Counted from the first letter of the stretch, positions 16,812 through 26,144 are shown. The stretch is DNA of 64,000 bases from Sphingomonas sp. TDK1 (GCF_001650735.1 NZ_LXVY01000006.1:103240-167239); one strand, 5' to 3'. Notes: generated from the sequence alone by a model not told the origin. Program-made: numbers and translations.

Positions 16812-17129
16812 TCAATCCTTGCAGTAGAGCTGGTACAGGGTGGCGAGCAGCGTTTCGACGCGCGGGTCGGCGATGGCGTACCAGAGCGTCTGGCTTTCGC
16901 GCCGATAGGCAACGAGGCCCTCGTCGCGCATCTTGGCAAGGTGCTGCGAACAGGCAGATTGCGACAGCCCCACCTCGCGGGCGAGATCGCCGACCGTCCT
17001 CTCGCCCTGCTCGACGAGCTTGCACAGCAGCATCAGTCGCCGTGCGTTGCCGATCGCCTTCAGCGTGTCGGCAACCAGGCCGGCCTTTGTCTCGAAGGTT
17101 GCCAGGTCCATCGGCGGTTTGAGCATCAT
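16812..17129 (-). CDS. bigR: ArsR-family persulfide sensor, BigR/SqrR type
   Basis: The 105-residue winged-helix protein has the ArsR core (VGDLAREVGLSQSACSQHLAKM) and the two cysteines that define the BigR/SqrR group: Cys36 in LLCKLVEQGE and Cys103 in LYQLYC. In characterised members these form a disulfide or tetrasulfide in response to (per)sulfides and release DNA. An additional Cys60 lies in the recognition helix. It heads an operon with rhodanese and TSUP genes and is divergent from the persulfide dioxygenase gene; two palindromes in between are the probable operators. Confidence 0.88.
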   Translation of the reverse strand: MMLKPPMDLATFETKAGLVADTLKAIGNARRLMLLCKLVEQGERTVGDLAREVGLSQSACSQHLAKMRDEGLVAYRRESQTLWYAIADPRVETLLATLYQLYCKD

Positions 17130-17139
17130 GTGAACTCCA

Positions 17140-17186
17140 TTAGCGCTTGCTTATGTAGCATCCTCTAATATATTAGCAAGTGCTAA
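17140..17186. promoter_or_regulatory. two BigR-like operator palindromes
   Basis: A perfect TTAGC-N4-GCTAA palindrome lies at 17173-17186 (TTAGCAAGTGCTAA). An imperfect copy, TTAGCGCTTGCTTA, lies at 17140-17153. They sit 20 nt apart in the divergent region between the ArsR-type repressor and the persulfide dioxygenase; the perfect copy ends just before the GGAGGA ribosome site of the latter. Position and symmetry suit a dimeric ArsR regulator acting on both genes. Binding is inferred. Confidence 0.65.
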
Positions 17187-17197
17187 CGGAGGAAATC

Positions 17198-18082
17198 ATG
17201 GCGCAGCCCTGCATCGAAGCGTTCTTCGACGATGCCACCAACACGATCAGCTACCTCGCCGGCGATCCCGCCACGCGCGTTGCCGCGGTGATCGATCCCG
17301 TGCTCGACTTCGATCCGGCGAGCGGCATCGCCGATACGCGTTCGGCCGAGGCGATCCTTGCCTTCGCACGTGATCATGGCTGGCGGATCGCCATGGTGCT
17401 GGAGACGCATGCCCATGCCGATCATCTGTCGGCCGCGCCATTTCTCGCAGCGCAGACCGGGGCCTGGGTCGGGATCGGCGTGCATATTCGCGACGTGCAG
17501 AAGATCTTCCGTCCGGTTTTTGCGATGGACGATCTGAAGACCGACGGGTCGGATTTCGACCGGCTGTTCGAGGACGGTGATCGTTTCGCAATCGGCACGC
17601 TGGCGGTGGAGGTGCTACACGTGCCCGGCCATACGCCCGCCGATCTGGCCTACCGGATCGGCGATGCCGTCTTCGTCGGCGACACGCTGTTCATGCCGGA
17701 TTATGGCACCGCGCGCGCCGACTTCCCTGGCGGCGATGCGCGCACGCTGTACCGCTCGATCCGTCGCCTGCTCGCGCTTCCCGACGCCACGCGGCTGTTT
17801 CTGTGCCACGACTACAAGGCGCCCGGGCGCGACGACTATCGCTGGGAGACGACGGTTGGCGAACAGCGCCAATCGAGCGTCCATATCCATGACGGTGTAA
17901 GCGAAGACGCGTTCGTGGCGATGCGCGAGCAGCGCGATGCCGGGCTGCCGGTGCCCAAGCTGTTGCTGCCCTCGATCCAGGTCAACATCCGCGCCGGGCA
18001 TTTCCACCAGGCCGAGGCAAATGGCGTCACCTATCTGCGCATCCCGGTGAAGTGGAGGACGAAGGAAGGCCCGCCTGCTTAA
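17198..18082 (+). CDS. blh: MBL-fold persulfide dioxygenase (Blh/ETHE1-like)
   Basis: The 294-residue enzyme shows the metallo-beta-lactamase metal motif HAHADH (71-76) and later HVPGHTPAD and LPDATRLFLCHDYKAPGR, typical of ETHE1/Blh proteins. These oxidise glutathione persulfide to sulfite in the cytosol; paired exporter and rhodanese genes lie across the divergent region. The ATG at 17198 is preferred over an in-frame GTG at 17180 because GGAGGA ends 4 nt before it. The stop overlaps that of the converging channel gene by 4 nt. Confidence 0.9.
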   Translation: MAQPCIEAFFDDATNTISYLAGDPATRVAAVIDPVLDFDPASGIADTRSAEAILAFARDHGWRIAMVLETHAHADHLSAAPFLAAQTGAWVGIGVHIRDVQKIFRPVFAMDDLKTDGSDFDRLFEDGDRFAIGTLAVEVLHVPGHTPADLAYRIGDAVFVGDTLFMPDYGTARADFPGGDARTLYRSIRRLLALPDATRLFLCHDYKAPGRDDYRWETTVGEQRQSSVHIHDGVSEDAFVAMREQRDAGLPVPKLLLPSIQVNIRAGHFHQAEANGVTYLRIPVKWRTKEGPPA

Positions 18083-19116
18083 GTATCGTCTGAGGGGACG
18101 ACCTCGATGATCGTGTCACCGGGCTGGAGCGACCGTGCCTCGGCTTGCCAGAAGCCGTAACGCTGGCCGCCGCGATACAGGCGCAGGCCTGCGCCGGTGG
18201 TGATGGCGGACAGCGGCGACCCGATCTCGCTCGCGGCCACCGCGCGTTCACGGAGCGAGACGGCGCCGTGGAGCCCGGCCAGGTCCATCATATACTCGGC
18301 TAGGTGCGGGCCGGTGGTCGATCCCGCCAGCAAGAGGCCGGCGAAGCTCGCCGGATTGATTACGGTGGTGGCGCCGGCCTGCACGGCCAAAGCTTCATTG
18401 TCTTCCGATCGGATGACGACGCTGATCGGAAGCGCGGGGGCCAGGCGTCGCGCGGTCAGCACGATCAGGATGGACGTGTCGTCGCGCCCCGCCGCGACGA
18501 TCATGGCGCTGGCCTTGGCAACCTTCACGGCGTCCAGCGTGGCGTTGCGGCTGGCATCGCCTTCCAACACCATCACGCCTTCGGCCTCGGCGCGGGCCAC
18601 CGCGTCGGCATGCGGATCGATCACCACGATGGCATCGTGCGGCTTGCCCCGGCGGAGCAGTTCGGCCACCGCCTCCGTGCCGCTCGTTCCATGGCCCGCG
18701 ACGATGACGTGGCCATTCAGATCGCGCTGCAGGTTTCGCATTCGCCACTTCTCCCAGACCCCGCGCAGCACGAAATCATAGGCCGTGCCGAGAAAAATCA
18801 GCCAGACGAACAGCCGCACCGGGGTGACGACGAACGTATCGAACATCCGCGCGCGGTCCGTTACCGGCACGATGTCGCCATAGCCCACCGTCGTCACGGT
18901 GATCATCGTGAAATAGACGACGTCGACGAAACTGACCTTGCCGTCGGTGTTGTCGCGCAGCCCGTCCCGATCCAACCAGTGGCCGGCAAGTGCGACCCCG
19001 ATCAGCGCAAGTGCCAGTGCCATCCGCCAGCCCAGCGACACCCAGGCGGGCGTACGCCCACGATGGCGCAGGACGGGCGCTTCTCCGATCCATCGACGAG
19101 GATTGCGCCGGGCCAT
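18079..19116 (-). CDS. potassium channel with RCK/TrkA domain
   Basis: The 345-residue product has two hydrophobic helices (about 28-46 and 95-112) flanking a pore loop with the K+ selectivity filter TVGYGD (76-81). A cytoplasmic TrkA-N Rossmann domain follows (HVIVAGHGTSGTEAVAELL, about 135-165) and a TrkA-C-like tail (GLRLYRGGQRYGFWQAEA). This is the MthK/Kch-like architecture: nucleotide or ion binding to the RCK domain gates K+ flux. Complete, no frameshift. It stands alone between the sulfide module and the glucose dehydrogenase. Confidence 0.92.
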   Translation of the reverse strand: MARRNPRRWIGEAPVLRHRGRTPAWVSLGWRMALALALIGVALAGHWLDRDGLRDNTDGKVSFVDVVYFTMITVTTVGYGDIVPVTDRARMFDTFVVTPVRLFVWLIFLGTAYDFVLRGVWEKWRMRNLQRDLNGHVIVAGHGTSGTEAVAELLRRGKPHDAIVVIDPHADAVARAEAEGVMVLEGDASRNATLDAVKVAKASAMIVAAGRDDTSILIVLTARRLAPALPISVVIRSEDNEALAVQAGATTVINPASFAGLLLAGSTTGPHLAEYMMDLAGLHGAVSLRERAVAASEIGSPLSAITTGAGLRLYRGGQRYGFWQAEARSLQPGDTIIEVVPSDDT

Positions 19117-19286
19117 CGGTCGGGGGTTTAGCGTGATGCCGGACGCGGAAGCAACCGCAGCGCTGCGGTGCTTTTTCGACTGTTACGGAACATTGCTGCC
19201 GAGGAATCGCTTGGGGTCTGAACCTGTTGCCTTCGCAGGCCGAACGGTTGTGCCGCTGCCGTTCCGCGCTCTCGGGAGAGCCCTTG

Positions 19287-21704
19287 ATGTCCGACGCCCG
19301 CACCATCACTCGCGCCATTTTCAGCGATCCGTCGCATCTGAGTTGGACCGGACGGGTAGTGGGTGCGGTGGTGGCGTTGATCGGGCTGGTGCTAGCGATC
19401 GGCGGCGCCTGGCTGGCGGTGCTCGGCGGCTCGCTCTATTACCTCGTCACCGGCGTCGCGATGGTGGGAGCGGGGGTGCTGCTGGTGCGCGGGCGGACGC
19501 TTGGCGGCTGGCTCTATCTCGCGATCGTCGTCCTCACTTTCCTCTGGGCCTGGTGGGAAGTCGGCGCCAATGCCTGGGCGCAGGTGCCGCGGATCATCGC
19601 GCCGGTCGTGCTGCTGGTGGCGGTGCTCGCGGCGATGGCGACGATGAGCGTCCGACGTGAGCGGTGGCGGTTCGCGTTGGCCGGCGTGCTGGCCGCGGTG
19701 GCGATCACCGGCGTGGACCTTGCTGTGGCCGCGGCCGGTCAGCCCGACTGGGTGCAGGGTGCGCTGCCCGCGCCGGGTACCCAGGGCATGGCCGATCCGT
19801 CGGCCCAGCAGACCGGCGCCGACTGGCCGAGCTATGGCGGTACGGGTAGCGCCCGGCGCTATTCCCCGCTCGCGCAAATCAACGCGTCCAACGTCGGCAG
19901 CCTCAAGCGCGCTTGGCTGATCCACACCGGCGACATGCCGAGCTCGCCCAGGATCGCCAAGACCTATGGTGCCGAGAACACGCCGCTGAAGATCGGCGAC
20001 AGCCTGTACCTCTGCACGCCGAAGAACATCCTGATTGCGCTCAATGCCGCCACGGGTGAGCAGCGCTGGCACTACGACCCCAACGTGCCCGACAAGGCCA
20101 TCCCATACACGGCCGCGTGCCGGGGCGTGGTCTATTATGCCGTGCCCGGCATGGCGGCGGACCAGCCCTGCGCGACGCGCGTGATCGAAGGCACGCTCGA
20201 TGCGCGGCTGGTCGCGGTGGATGCGCGCAGCGGCCGGCCCTGTGCCGATTTCGGCAGCAACGGCCAGGCGGATATCAAGCAGGGCATGGGGCAGGTACCG
20301 GCGGGCTATGTCTCGATCAATTCGCCGCCGACGCTGGTGCGCGGCGTGCTCGTCGTTGGCCATCAGGTGCTCGACGGGCAGGACCGCTGGGCGCCCTCGG
20401 GCGTGATCCAGGGCTTCGACGCGCGCACCGGCAAGCTGCGCTGGGCGTGGGACATGATGCACCCGGAGTGGAACGGCTATCCGCCCGCGGGGCAGGAATG
20501 GGCACGCGGCACGCCGAACATGTGGACCATGGCCAGCGGTGACGAGCAGCTCGGCCTCGTCTATCTGCCCATGGGTAACGCGGCGGCCGATTATTATTCC
20601 AGCCTGCGCCGCCCTCAGGAGAACCAGTTTGCCACTTCGCTGGTCGCGCTCGACGTGACCACCGGCAAGCCGCGCTGGCGCTTCCAGGCGGTGCGCAAGG
20701 ATGTTTGGGATTACGACTTTGGCGCCCAGGCGACGCTGATCGATTACAAGGGTGTCCCGGCGATGGTGCTGCCGTCAAAACAGGGCGACATCTACATCTT
20801 GGATCGCCGTACGGGCCGCCCGCTGACCCCGGTCGGCGAGATCAAAGCACCGCAGATCGGCGTCGAGCCGCAACAGCGCGCCGCAACCCAGCCGGTGTCG
20901 CTCTGGCATACGCTGCGCAAGCCCGACCTGACCGAGCGCGACATGTGGGGCATGTCGCCGATCGACCAGATGGTGTGCCGCATCCAGTTCCGCCGGGCGA
21001 GCTACAAGGGCTTCTTTACGCCCCCCGAGGCGGACCGACACTCGATCGAATATCCTGGGTACAATGGCGGCACCGACTGGGGCGGCATCGCGGTCGACCC
21101 GCAGCGCGGCGTGATCGTAGCCAACTACAACGACATGCCCAATTATGTCCGGCTGGTGCCGCGCGCCGAGGCGAACAAGCGTGGGTGGCAACCGCGCGAC
21201 CAGGCCCGCGGCAAGATCGGCGGGGCGGAAGGCGCGGGGGATCCCCAGGCGCACACCCCCTATGCCATCGACGTCAATGCGGGGTGGCAGCTGCCCTTCA
21301 CCGGTATGCTCTGCAAGCAGCCCCCCTATGGCGGCATTCGTGCGATCGACATGGCGACGGGCAAGACGATCTGGGACCGCCCGCTAGGCGAGGCGCGCAC
21401 CAACGGGCCGTTTGGCATCCCCTCGATGCTGCCAATCACCATCGGTACGCCCAACAATGGGGGATCGGTAGTGACCGCGGGCGGGCTCATCTTCGTCGCG
21501 GCCGCCACCGACAACCTGATCCGCGCGATCGATCTGCGCACCGGCAAGACGCTGTGGAAGGACGTGCTGCCGGCCGGCGGCCAGGCGACGCCGATCACCT
21601 ACGAGATCGGCGGCAGGCAGTATCTGGTGATCTATGCGGGCGGCCATCATTTCATGAAGACGCCGATCGGCGATGAAGTGGTGGCCTATGCGCTGCCGTC
21701 CTAG
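19287..21704 (+). CDS. membrane-bound PQQ-dependent glucose/quinate dehydrogenase
   Basis: The 805-residue product begins with about five membrane helices (residues 20-130) and continues with an eight-bladed PQQ propeller: DWPSYGGTGSARRYSPLAQIN, repeated W-motifs such as GEQRWHYDP and GKPRWRFQ, and DVWDYDFGAQATLID. This matches membrane PQQ dehydrogenases that oxidise glucose, quinate or shikimate in the periplasm and pass electrons to ubiquinone. The particular substrate cannot be told. No pqq genes are in the window. The ATG at 19287 was chosen because GGGAGAG precedes it; the upstream in-frame ATG adds a non-family extension. Confidence 0.92.
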   Translation: MSDARTITRAIFSDPSHLSWTGRVVGAVVALIGLVLAIGGAWLAVLGGSLYYLVTGVAMVGAGVLLVRGRTLGGWLYLAIVVLTFLWAWWEVGANAWAQVPRIIAPVVLLVAVLAAMATMSVRRERWRFALAGVLAAVAITGVDLAVAAAGQPDWVQGALPAPGTQGMADPSAQQTGADWPSYGGTGSARRYSPLAQINASNVGSLKRAWLIHTGDMPSSPRIAKTYGAENTPLKIGDSLYLCTPKNILIALNAATGEQRWHYDPNVPDKAIPYTAACRGVVYYAVPGMAADQPCATRVIEGTLDARLVAVDARSGRPCADFGSNGQADIKQGMGQVPAGYVSINSPPTLVRGVLVVGHQVLDGQDRWAPSGVIQGFDARTGKLRWAWDMMHPEWNGYPPAGQEWARGTPNMWTMASGDEQLGLVYLPMGNAAADYYSSLRRPQENQFATSLVALDVTTGKPRWRFQAVRKDVWDYDFGAQATLIDYKGVPAMVLPSKQGDIYILDRRTGRPLTPVGEIKAPQIGVEPQQRAATQPVSLWHTLRKPDLTERDMWGMSPIDQMVCRIQFRRASYKGFFTPPEADRHSIEYPGYNGGTDWGGIAVDPQRGVIVANYNDMPNYVRLVPRAEANKRGWQPRDQARGKIGGAEGAGDPQAHTPYAIDVNAGWQLPFTGMLCKQPPYGGIRAIDMATGKTIWDRPLGEARTNGPFGIPSMLPITIGTPNNGGSVVTAGGLIFVAAATDNLIRAIDLRTGKTLWKDVLPAGGQATPITYEIGGRQYLVIYAGGHHFMKTPIGDEVVAYALPS

Positions 21705-21877
21705 GGCGTTGATGGAGACCTGTACCGCCTTCCGGGAAGCGCACCCGCGATTGTTCTTACTGCAATGGTACCAAGGGGTTGCTGGGCGTATCCTTTGTTT
21801 AGCCCGACTAGAGAAGAGCGTGCCTTTCGCGGGCGACGGGCTACACGATCATTCACGGCTTAGAACCGGGAAGACTT

Positions 21878-22168
21878 ATGGCAGAGGAATCAAGGACCGA
21901 ATTACACCATTCGCTCAATCTGGCGGGCTTCCGCGCGCTGGCGACCGCCGCCGGCCTGTTGCAGCTTTGCCGGGAGCTCGAAGCGGCGAAGCTTCTATCT
22001 CCCGATGCGATCGATCGCGTGCGCGACTCCATGTTCAACGAGTTGATGGAGCAGGCCGCCCCTGCGCGCCGGTACGACGCGGCCTTCGCAGCGCATCTCC
22101 GGCGCAGGCTCGAAGGCCTGTTTTCGGGCGCGGAGCGGCTCGGCGACACGCCCATTTTGCCGTCCTGA
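21878..22168 (+). CDS. small soluble protein of unknown function
   Basis: A 96-residue, mostly helical, charged protein (HSLNLAGFRALATAAGLLQLCRELEAAK; DSMFNELMEQAAPARRYD). No domain was recognised and no signal peptide or membrane segment is present. It sits 70 nt before the KdpD-like gene on the same strand and 173 nt after the PQQ dehydrogenase, so it may be the first gene of the following unit. Ribosome site GGGAAG is moderate. Whether it is real is supported mainly by codon pattern and spacing. Confidence 0.55.
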   Translation: MAEESRTELHHSLNLAGFRALATAAGLLQLCRELEAAKLLSPDAIDRVRDSMFNELMEQAAPARRYDAAFAAHLRRRLEGLFSGAERLGDTPILPS

Positions 22169-22238
22169 CGCTGCGCGCCCCAAGCGGAGGATCGCTACGC
22201 TACCCCATTGGCGGCAGGCCGTATGGGAAGGCTGCGGC

Positions 22239-23513
22239 ATGACAACGGGTCCCTCCGCCTCCGGCGCCGGTTCCCATCATCCGGAGGGGATGGGGATGCT
22301 CACCGTCGCCGTCAGCGGCTCGCCGCATTCCGAATGGCTTGTACAGCAGGCACGATCGCTTGCGGCGCGGCTCGGCGTTCCCTGGGAAGCGCTGCATGTC
22401 GAGACGCCTGCCGCCGACCGCGATTCGCCTCGCGGGCTTCGGGCCGCGGCGGCGCTTGCCACGGCGGCAAAGCTGGGAGCCACCATCGCGCGGGTGCCCG
22501 CCGCATCGGCCGCAGACGGAATCCAGGCGCATCTTCGAACCACGCCGATCCGGCATCTCGTATTGGGCCACACCGCGGAAGGTCGCCGCAGCTGGTTTCG
22601 CAGCCCCGGCATCGCCGACCGCCTTCTCGCGGACGAACAGCGCCTGGCGGTCCATCGCTTCCCCCATGCCCGCGAGGAGGATCGCGGCCGGTGGAACAGC
22701 GCCGGCCGGCCGGCCGCTTCGATACCCTTCCACCATTATCTGCTTTCGGCTGGCGCTGTAGCGCTAACCCTGGTGGTAGCGGGTCTGTTGCAGGCCCTTG
22801 TCGGGCTTCGCACGCTCGATCTGCTGTTCCTTTTCCCGGTGATCGCTGTCGCTGCGCGACTGGGGCTTGGCCCGGCCCTGCTCGCCGTGGCGCTCGCGGT
22901 GCTAGGCTATAACTATTTCCTCATGCGCCCGCTCAACGCGTTCAACCTGCACGCCCCGCTCAACCTGGTGATGGGCGGCGTCCTCGGGGCAGTGGCGGTC
23001 TATACGAGCACGATTACCGCACGGCTGCGCGGCCGGCTGGTGCTCAGCGACCGCAGCGCGCAGGAGAATGCGAGCATCGCCGCGCTCGCGCAGAAGCTGA
23101 CGCGGGACGCCGATTGGGAGACGACTGCGCGGACGGTTTGCGAGCACGTCCATCGCCTGTTCGACGTGCAGGCGACGATGTACCGCGAAGTCGACGGTGC
23201 GATTTGCCACGTGGCGTCGATCCCCAGCCAGATCCGGCTCGGCCCGGTCAACCAGGCCGCGCTCGACTGGGCCTGGGCGAATGGGGAGGCGGCCGGTGTC
23301 GGAACCGCCGTGTTGGGCGCAGCGGACTGGCAGTTCCATCCATTGAAAACCTCACTTGGCATGCTCGCCGTGCTCGGCATCGCGCGCGACGACGGACGGG
23401 ATCCGGTGAATGCGGTGCAGAAACTGCTGTTGCACACGCTGATCGCGCAGGCGGCCCTGGCGCATGAGCGGCTGCGGCTCGAAGACAGGATGCGCGAAGC
23501 GTCACGGGCATAA
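22239..23513 (+). CDS. KdpD-like sensor module lacking both kinase ends
   Basis: The 424 residues reproduce only the middle of KdpD: a USP-like domain (VAVSGSPHSEWLVQQARSLA, then LGHTAEGRRSWFR, about 20-140), a DUF4118 four-helix membrane part (about 170-265, with AVLGYNYFLMRPLN) and a GAF domain (about 280-420). The N-terminal KdpD Walker domain and the C-terminal histidine-kinase DHp/ATPase are both missing, and the stop falls where the kinase would begin. It thus senses but cannot phosphorylate alone. No kdpE or kdpFABC is nearby. GGGAAGG lies before the ATG, so the short form looks genuine. Confidence 0.82.
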   Translation: MTTGPSASGAGSHHPEGMGMLTVAVSGSPHSEWLVQQARSLAARLGVPWEALHVETPAADRDSPRGLRAAAALATAAKLGATIARVPAASAADGIQAHLRTTPIRHLVLGHTAEGRRSWFRSPGIADRLLADEQRLAVHRFPHAREEDRGRWNSAGRPAASIPFHHYLLSAGAVALTLVVAGLLQALVGLRTLDLLFLFPVIAVAARLGLGPALLAVALAVLGYNYFLMRPLNAFNLHAPLNLVMGGVLGAVAVYTSTITARLRGRLVLSDRSAQENASIAALAQKLTRDADWETTARTVCEHVHRLFDVQATMYREVDGAICHVASIPSQIRLGPVNQAALDWAWANGEAAGVGTAVLGAADWQFHPLKTSLGMLAVLGIARDDGRDPVNAVQKLLLHTLIAQAALAHERLRLEDRMREASRA

Positions 23514-23612
23514 GCGAGTAGCCACGGCGCCTTCCAGGTGGTCGATGCGTTGGAATGCGGAAGGAGAAACAGGCATGGTGTTCGCCACGACGGCGCTTGC
23601 TCGAGAGCTGGC

Positions 23613-24950
23613 ATGAAAGCTGTGATGGTCCGCCTCGCCGATCAGCTCCGCCAGAGCTACTGGTTCATCCCGACGGTGATGACGCTGGCGGCGGTACTGC
23701 TGGCCGGCGGCATGGTGTGGCTGGACGGGCAGGACGGATCGGGCTGGATGGACCGCTTCGCCTGGCTGCATGCTTCACGACCCAGCGGCGCGCGGCAACT
23801 GCTCTCCGCGATCGGCGGATCGATGATCACCGTGGCCGGCACCGTTTTCTCGGTGACGATCGCCGCGGTCGTCTATGCCTCGGGCGAATATGGGCCGCGA
23901 CTGCTCAGCAATTTCATGCGCGATCGGGGCAACCAGATCACGCTTGGCACCTTTATCGCCACCTTCCTCTATTGCATCATCGTGCTGCGGACGGTGCGGT
24001 CCCCGGAGGAGTCCGGTGCCGCCGCGTTCGTGCCGAATCTCGCGGTGCTGGTGGCGTTGCTGCTTGCGGTCTGTTCCGTGGGCGTGCTGATCTTTTTCAT
24101 CCACCACGTGCCGCAGCGCATCCACATCAACAGCGTGATCGAAGATATCGGCCGCCGCTTGCTGCACGAAGTGGACCGCCGCTTCCCGAGCGTGATCGGT
24201 ACCGCCGACCCCAATACCGCCGAGACGGAAGCGAAAGATCGCCTGGAGCCGGACGGCAGCCCGCGCGCGGTCGGGGCGCGGGGCACCGGCTATATCCAGC
24301 TGATCGACGAGGATCTGCTGATGCGGACCGCTACGGATTCCGATCTGGTGTGCCGCATCCGCTACCGGCCGGGAGATTTCGTGCATGAAGGTCGAACGCT
24401 GCTGGAAATGTGGCCGGCCGAGCGGTGCGACGATGCGTGCATAGGCCAACTGCAAGGCGCCTTCGCGCTCGGCGCCCAGCGTACCGCGTTACAGGACCTG
24501 CGCTTTCTGATCGACGAACTTGTCGAGATTGCCGACCGGGCGCTCTCTCCCGGCATCAATGATCCCTTCACTGCGGTCACTTGCATGGACTGGCTCGGGG
24601 CGGCGCTCTCGGATCTCGGTCGCAGAAAGCTGCCGGAGCCGCTGCGTCGGGACGAGGCGGGCATGGTTCGGGTGATCGCGCATCCGCTCGATTTCCCGGC
24701 GCTGCTGGAACGTTCGTTCGGCGCACTGCTGCAGCATGCGGGGACCAGCACGATCGCAGCGCTCCATTACCTGCACATGCTGGGGGAGATTGCCGCGGAC
24801 TGCGACAATGCCGATCGCCGCGCGCTTCTCGCGCGGTGGGTGGACCGGATCGAGTTCAAGGCGAACGAGGCTCTCCTGGACCATGATGCGCGACGTGTCG
24901 TCGCGGCAGCGCGCGCGGTGCGGGCAACGATCCTCGTTGGCGACGAATGA
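23613..24950 (+). CDS. DUF2254 membrane protein
   Basis: The 445-residue product starts with four likely membrane helices (about 17-40, 60-85, 105-130, 145-170; QSYWFIPTVMTLAAVLLAGGM, then GGSMITVAGTVFSVTIAAVVYASG) and ends with a long soluble region with RALSPGINDPFTA. This is DUF2254, a family of predicted bacterial membrane proteins of unknown role, sometimes proposed to be channel-like. The ATG at 23613 lies just before the conserved start. It is 99 nt after the KdpD-like gene, so the two may be co-expressed. Confidence 0.88.
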   Translation: MKAVMVRLADQLRQSYWFIPTVMTLAAVLLAGGMVWLDGQDGSGWMDRFAWLHASRPSGARQLLSAIGGSMITVAGTVFSVTIAAVVYASGEYGPRLLSNFMRDRGNQITLGTFIATFLYCIIVLRTVRSPEESGAAAFVPNLAVLVALLLAVCSVGVLIFFIHHVPQRIHINSVIEDIGRRLLHEVDRRFPSVIGTADPNTAETEAKDRLEPDGSPRAVGARGTGYIQLIDEDLLMRTATDSDLVCRIRYRPGDFVHEGRTLLEMWPAERCDDACIGQLQGAFALGAQRTALQDLRFLIDELVEIADRALSPGINDPFTAVTCMDWLGAALSDLGRRKLPEPLRRDEAGMVRVIAHPLDFPALLERSFGALLQHAGTSTIAALHYLHMLGEIAADCDNADRRALLARWVDRIEFKANEALLDHDARRVVAAARAVRATILVGDE

Positions 24951-25031
24951 CCACTGTTGGGCGACGAACCGAGGCAGCGCGCCCTGCATTCCTGAGCTTC
25001 CGACGGTAAGCCGTTTGGAAAGGAGGGCTAT

Positions 25032-26144
25032 TTGCCACGTATCGATACTGTCGTCCGCTTCGGCGCGCACGTTGCGCCGGCTATCCTGCTCGCCGCCTGT
25101 GTACCCGCTGCTCCCCCTGTCGCTGTAAAGGCACCACCGCCGCCGCCCGTTGCACGGCCGACGCTGGTCGCGCCGCCGATCGACGCGACCTCCGCGAAGC
25201 CAAGGCCCAGGCGGTCCGACGAGCCGCCGGCAGCCTTGCTCAACGCGGTGCAGGCACTCGGCGCCGGGTTCCAGGGGCAGGTTGCGATCTCGGTGCGGGA
25301 TGTCGATCGTGGCTGGATGGTCGCATGGAACGGTGACCGACCGCATCCGCAGCAGAGCGTCAGCAAGCTGTGGGTGGCGATCGCCGTGTTCGATGCGATC
25401 GATCACCAGCGCCTCTCGCTTGCCACCCCGGTGACGGTTACCCGTGCCGATCTCACGGTCTTCCACCAGCCAATCCGCCCGCTGGTTGGTTCGAGCGGCT
25501 ATCGCACCACGGTAGGCGCACTGCTCGAATGCGCGCTGACCCGCAGCGACAATACCTGCAACGACGTACTGCTGTGGAAGGTCGGCGGTCCTGCCGCAAT
25601 CCGCCGCATGCTGAAGGAGAAGGGCATCGATGGCGTCGGCTTCGGCCCCGGCGAGCGTGAGCTTCAGGCGAAGACCGCCGGTCTGGTCTGGCGCAAGGAA
25701 TGGGCAGGCGGCTGGGGCTTTCTCCAGGCGCGCGCGGCCATGCCTGCGGCAGAGCGCCGCAAGGCGCTCGATCGCTATCTGGCTGCGCCCTATGACGGCG
25801 CGACCGCCAACGGCGTGACGCTGGGCCTGTCGCTGCTAGCGCAGGGCAAGCTGCTCAGCCATGGCTCTACCGATCGACTTTTCCGGATCATGCTCGCGAG
25901 CAAGACCGGCCCTTTGCGCCTGAAGTCCGGCCTGCAGCCCGGCTGGAAGATGGCGCACAAGACCGGCACCGGCCAGGAACTCGGCAATCTCGCCACCGGC
26001 TATAACGATGTCGGCCTGCTCACGGCACCCGACGGGCACCGCTATGCGGTGGCGGTGATGATCGCAAGCACGCGCCAGTCGATCCCGGTGCGGATGCGGC
26101 TGATGGGTGACGTCACCCGCGCGGTGATCCGCACGGCGGAATGA
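25032..26144 (+). CDS. class A beta-lactamase-like serine hydrolase, lipoprotein type
   Basis: The 370-residue protein has a lipobox LLAAC (Cys23) and a proline-rich linker, then a class A fold: SVSK (Ser109, Lys112), the SDN motif in TRSDNTCND, ERELQ where class A enzymes have Glu166-x-Glu-Leu-Asn170, and HKTGTG near the end. The Asn170 position is Gln here. It would hydrolyse beta-lactams in the periplasm, anchored to a membrane, though a D,D-peptidase-like or esterase role cannot be excluded. Start is TTG with a strong AAGGAGGG before it. Confidence 0.87.
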   Translation: MPRIDTVVRFGAHVAPAILLAACVPAAPPVAVKAPPPPPVARPTLVAPPIDATSAKPRPRRSDEPPAALLNAVQALGAGFQGQVAISVRDVDRGWMVAWNGDRPHPQQSVSKLWVAIAVFDAIDHQRLSLATPVTVTRADLTVFHQPIRPLVGSSGYRTTVGALLECALTRSDNTCNDVLLWKVGGPAAIRRMLKEKGIDGVGFGPGERELQAKTAGLVWRKEWAGGWGFLQARAAMPAAERRKALDRYLAAPYDGATANGVTLGLSLLAQGKLLSHGSTDRLFRIMLASKTGPLRLKSGLQPGWKMAHKTGTGQELGNLATGYNDVGLLTAPDGHRYAVAVMIASTRQSIPVRMRLMGDVTRAVIRTAE

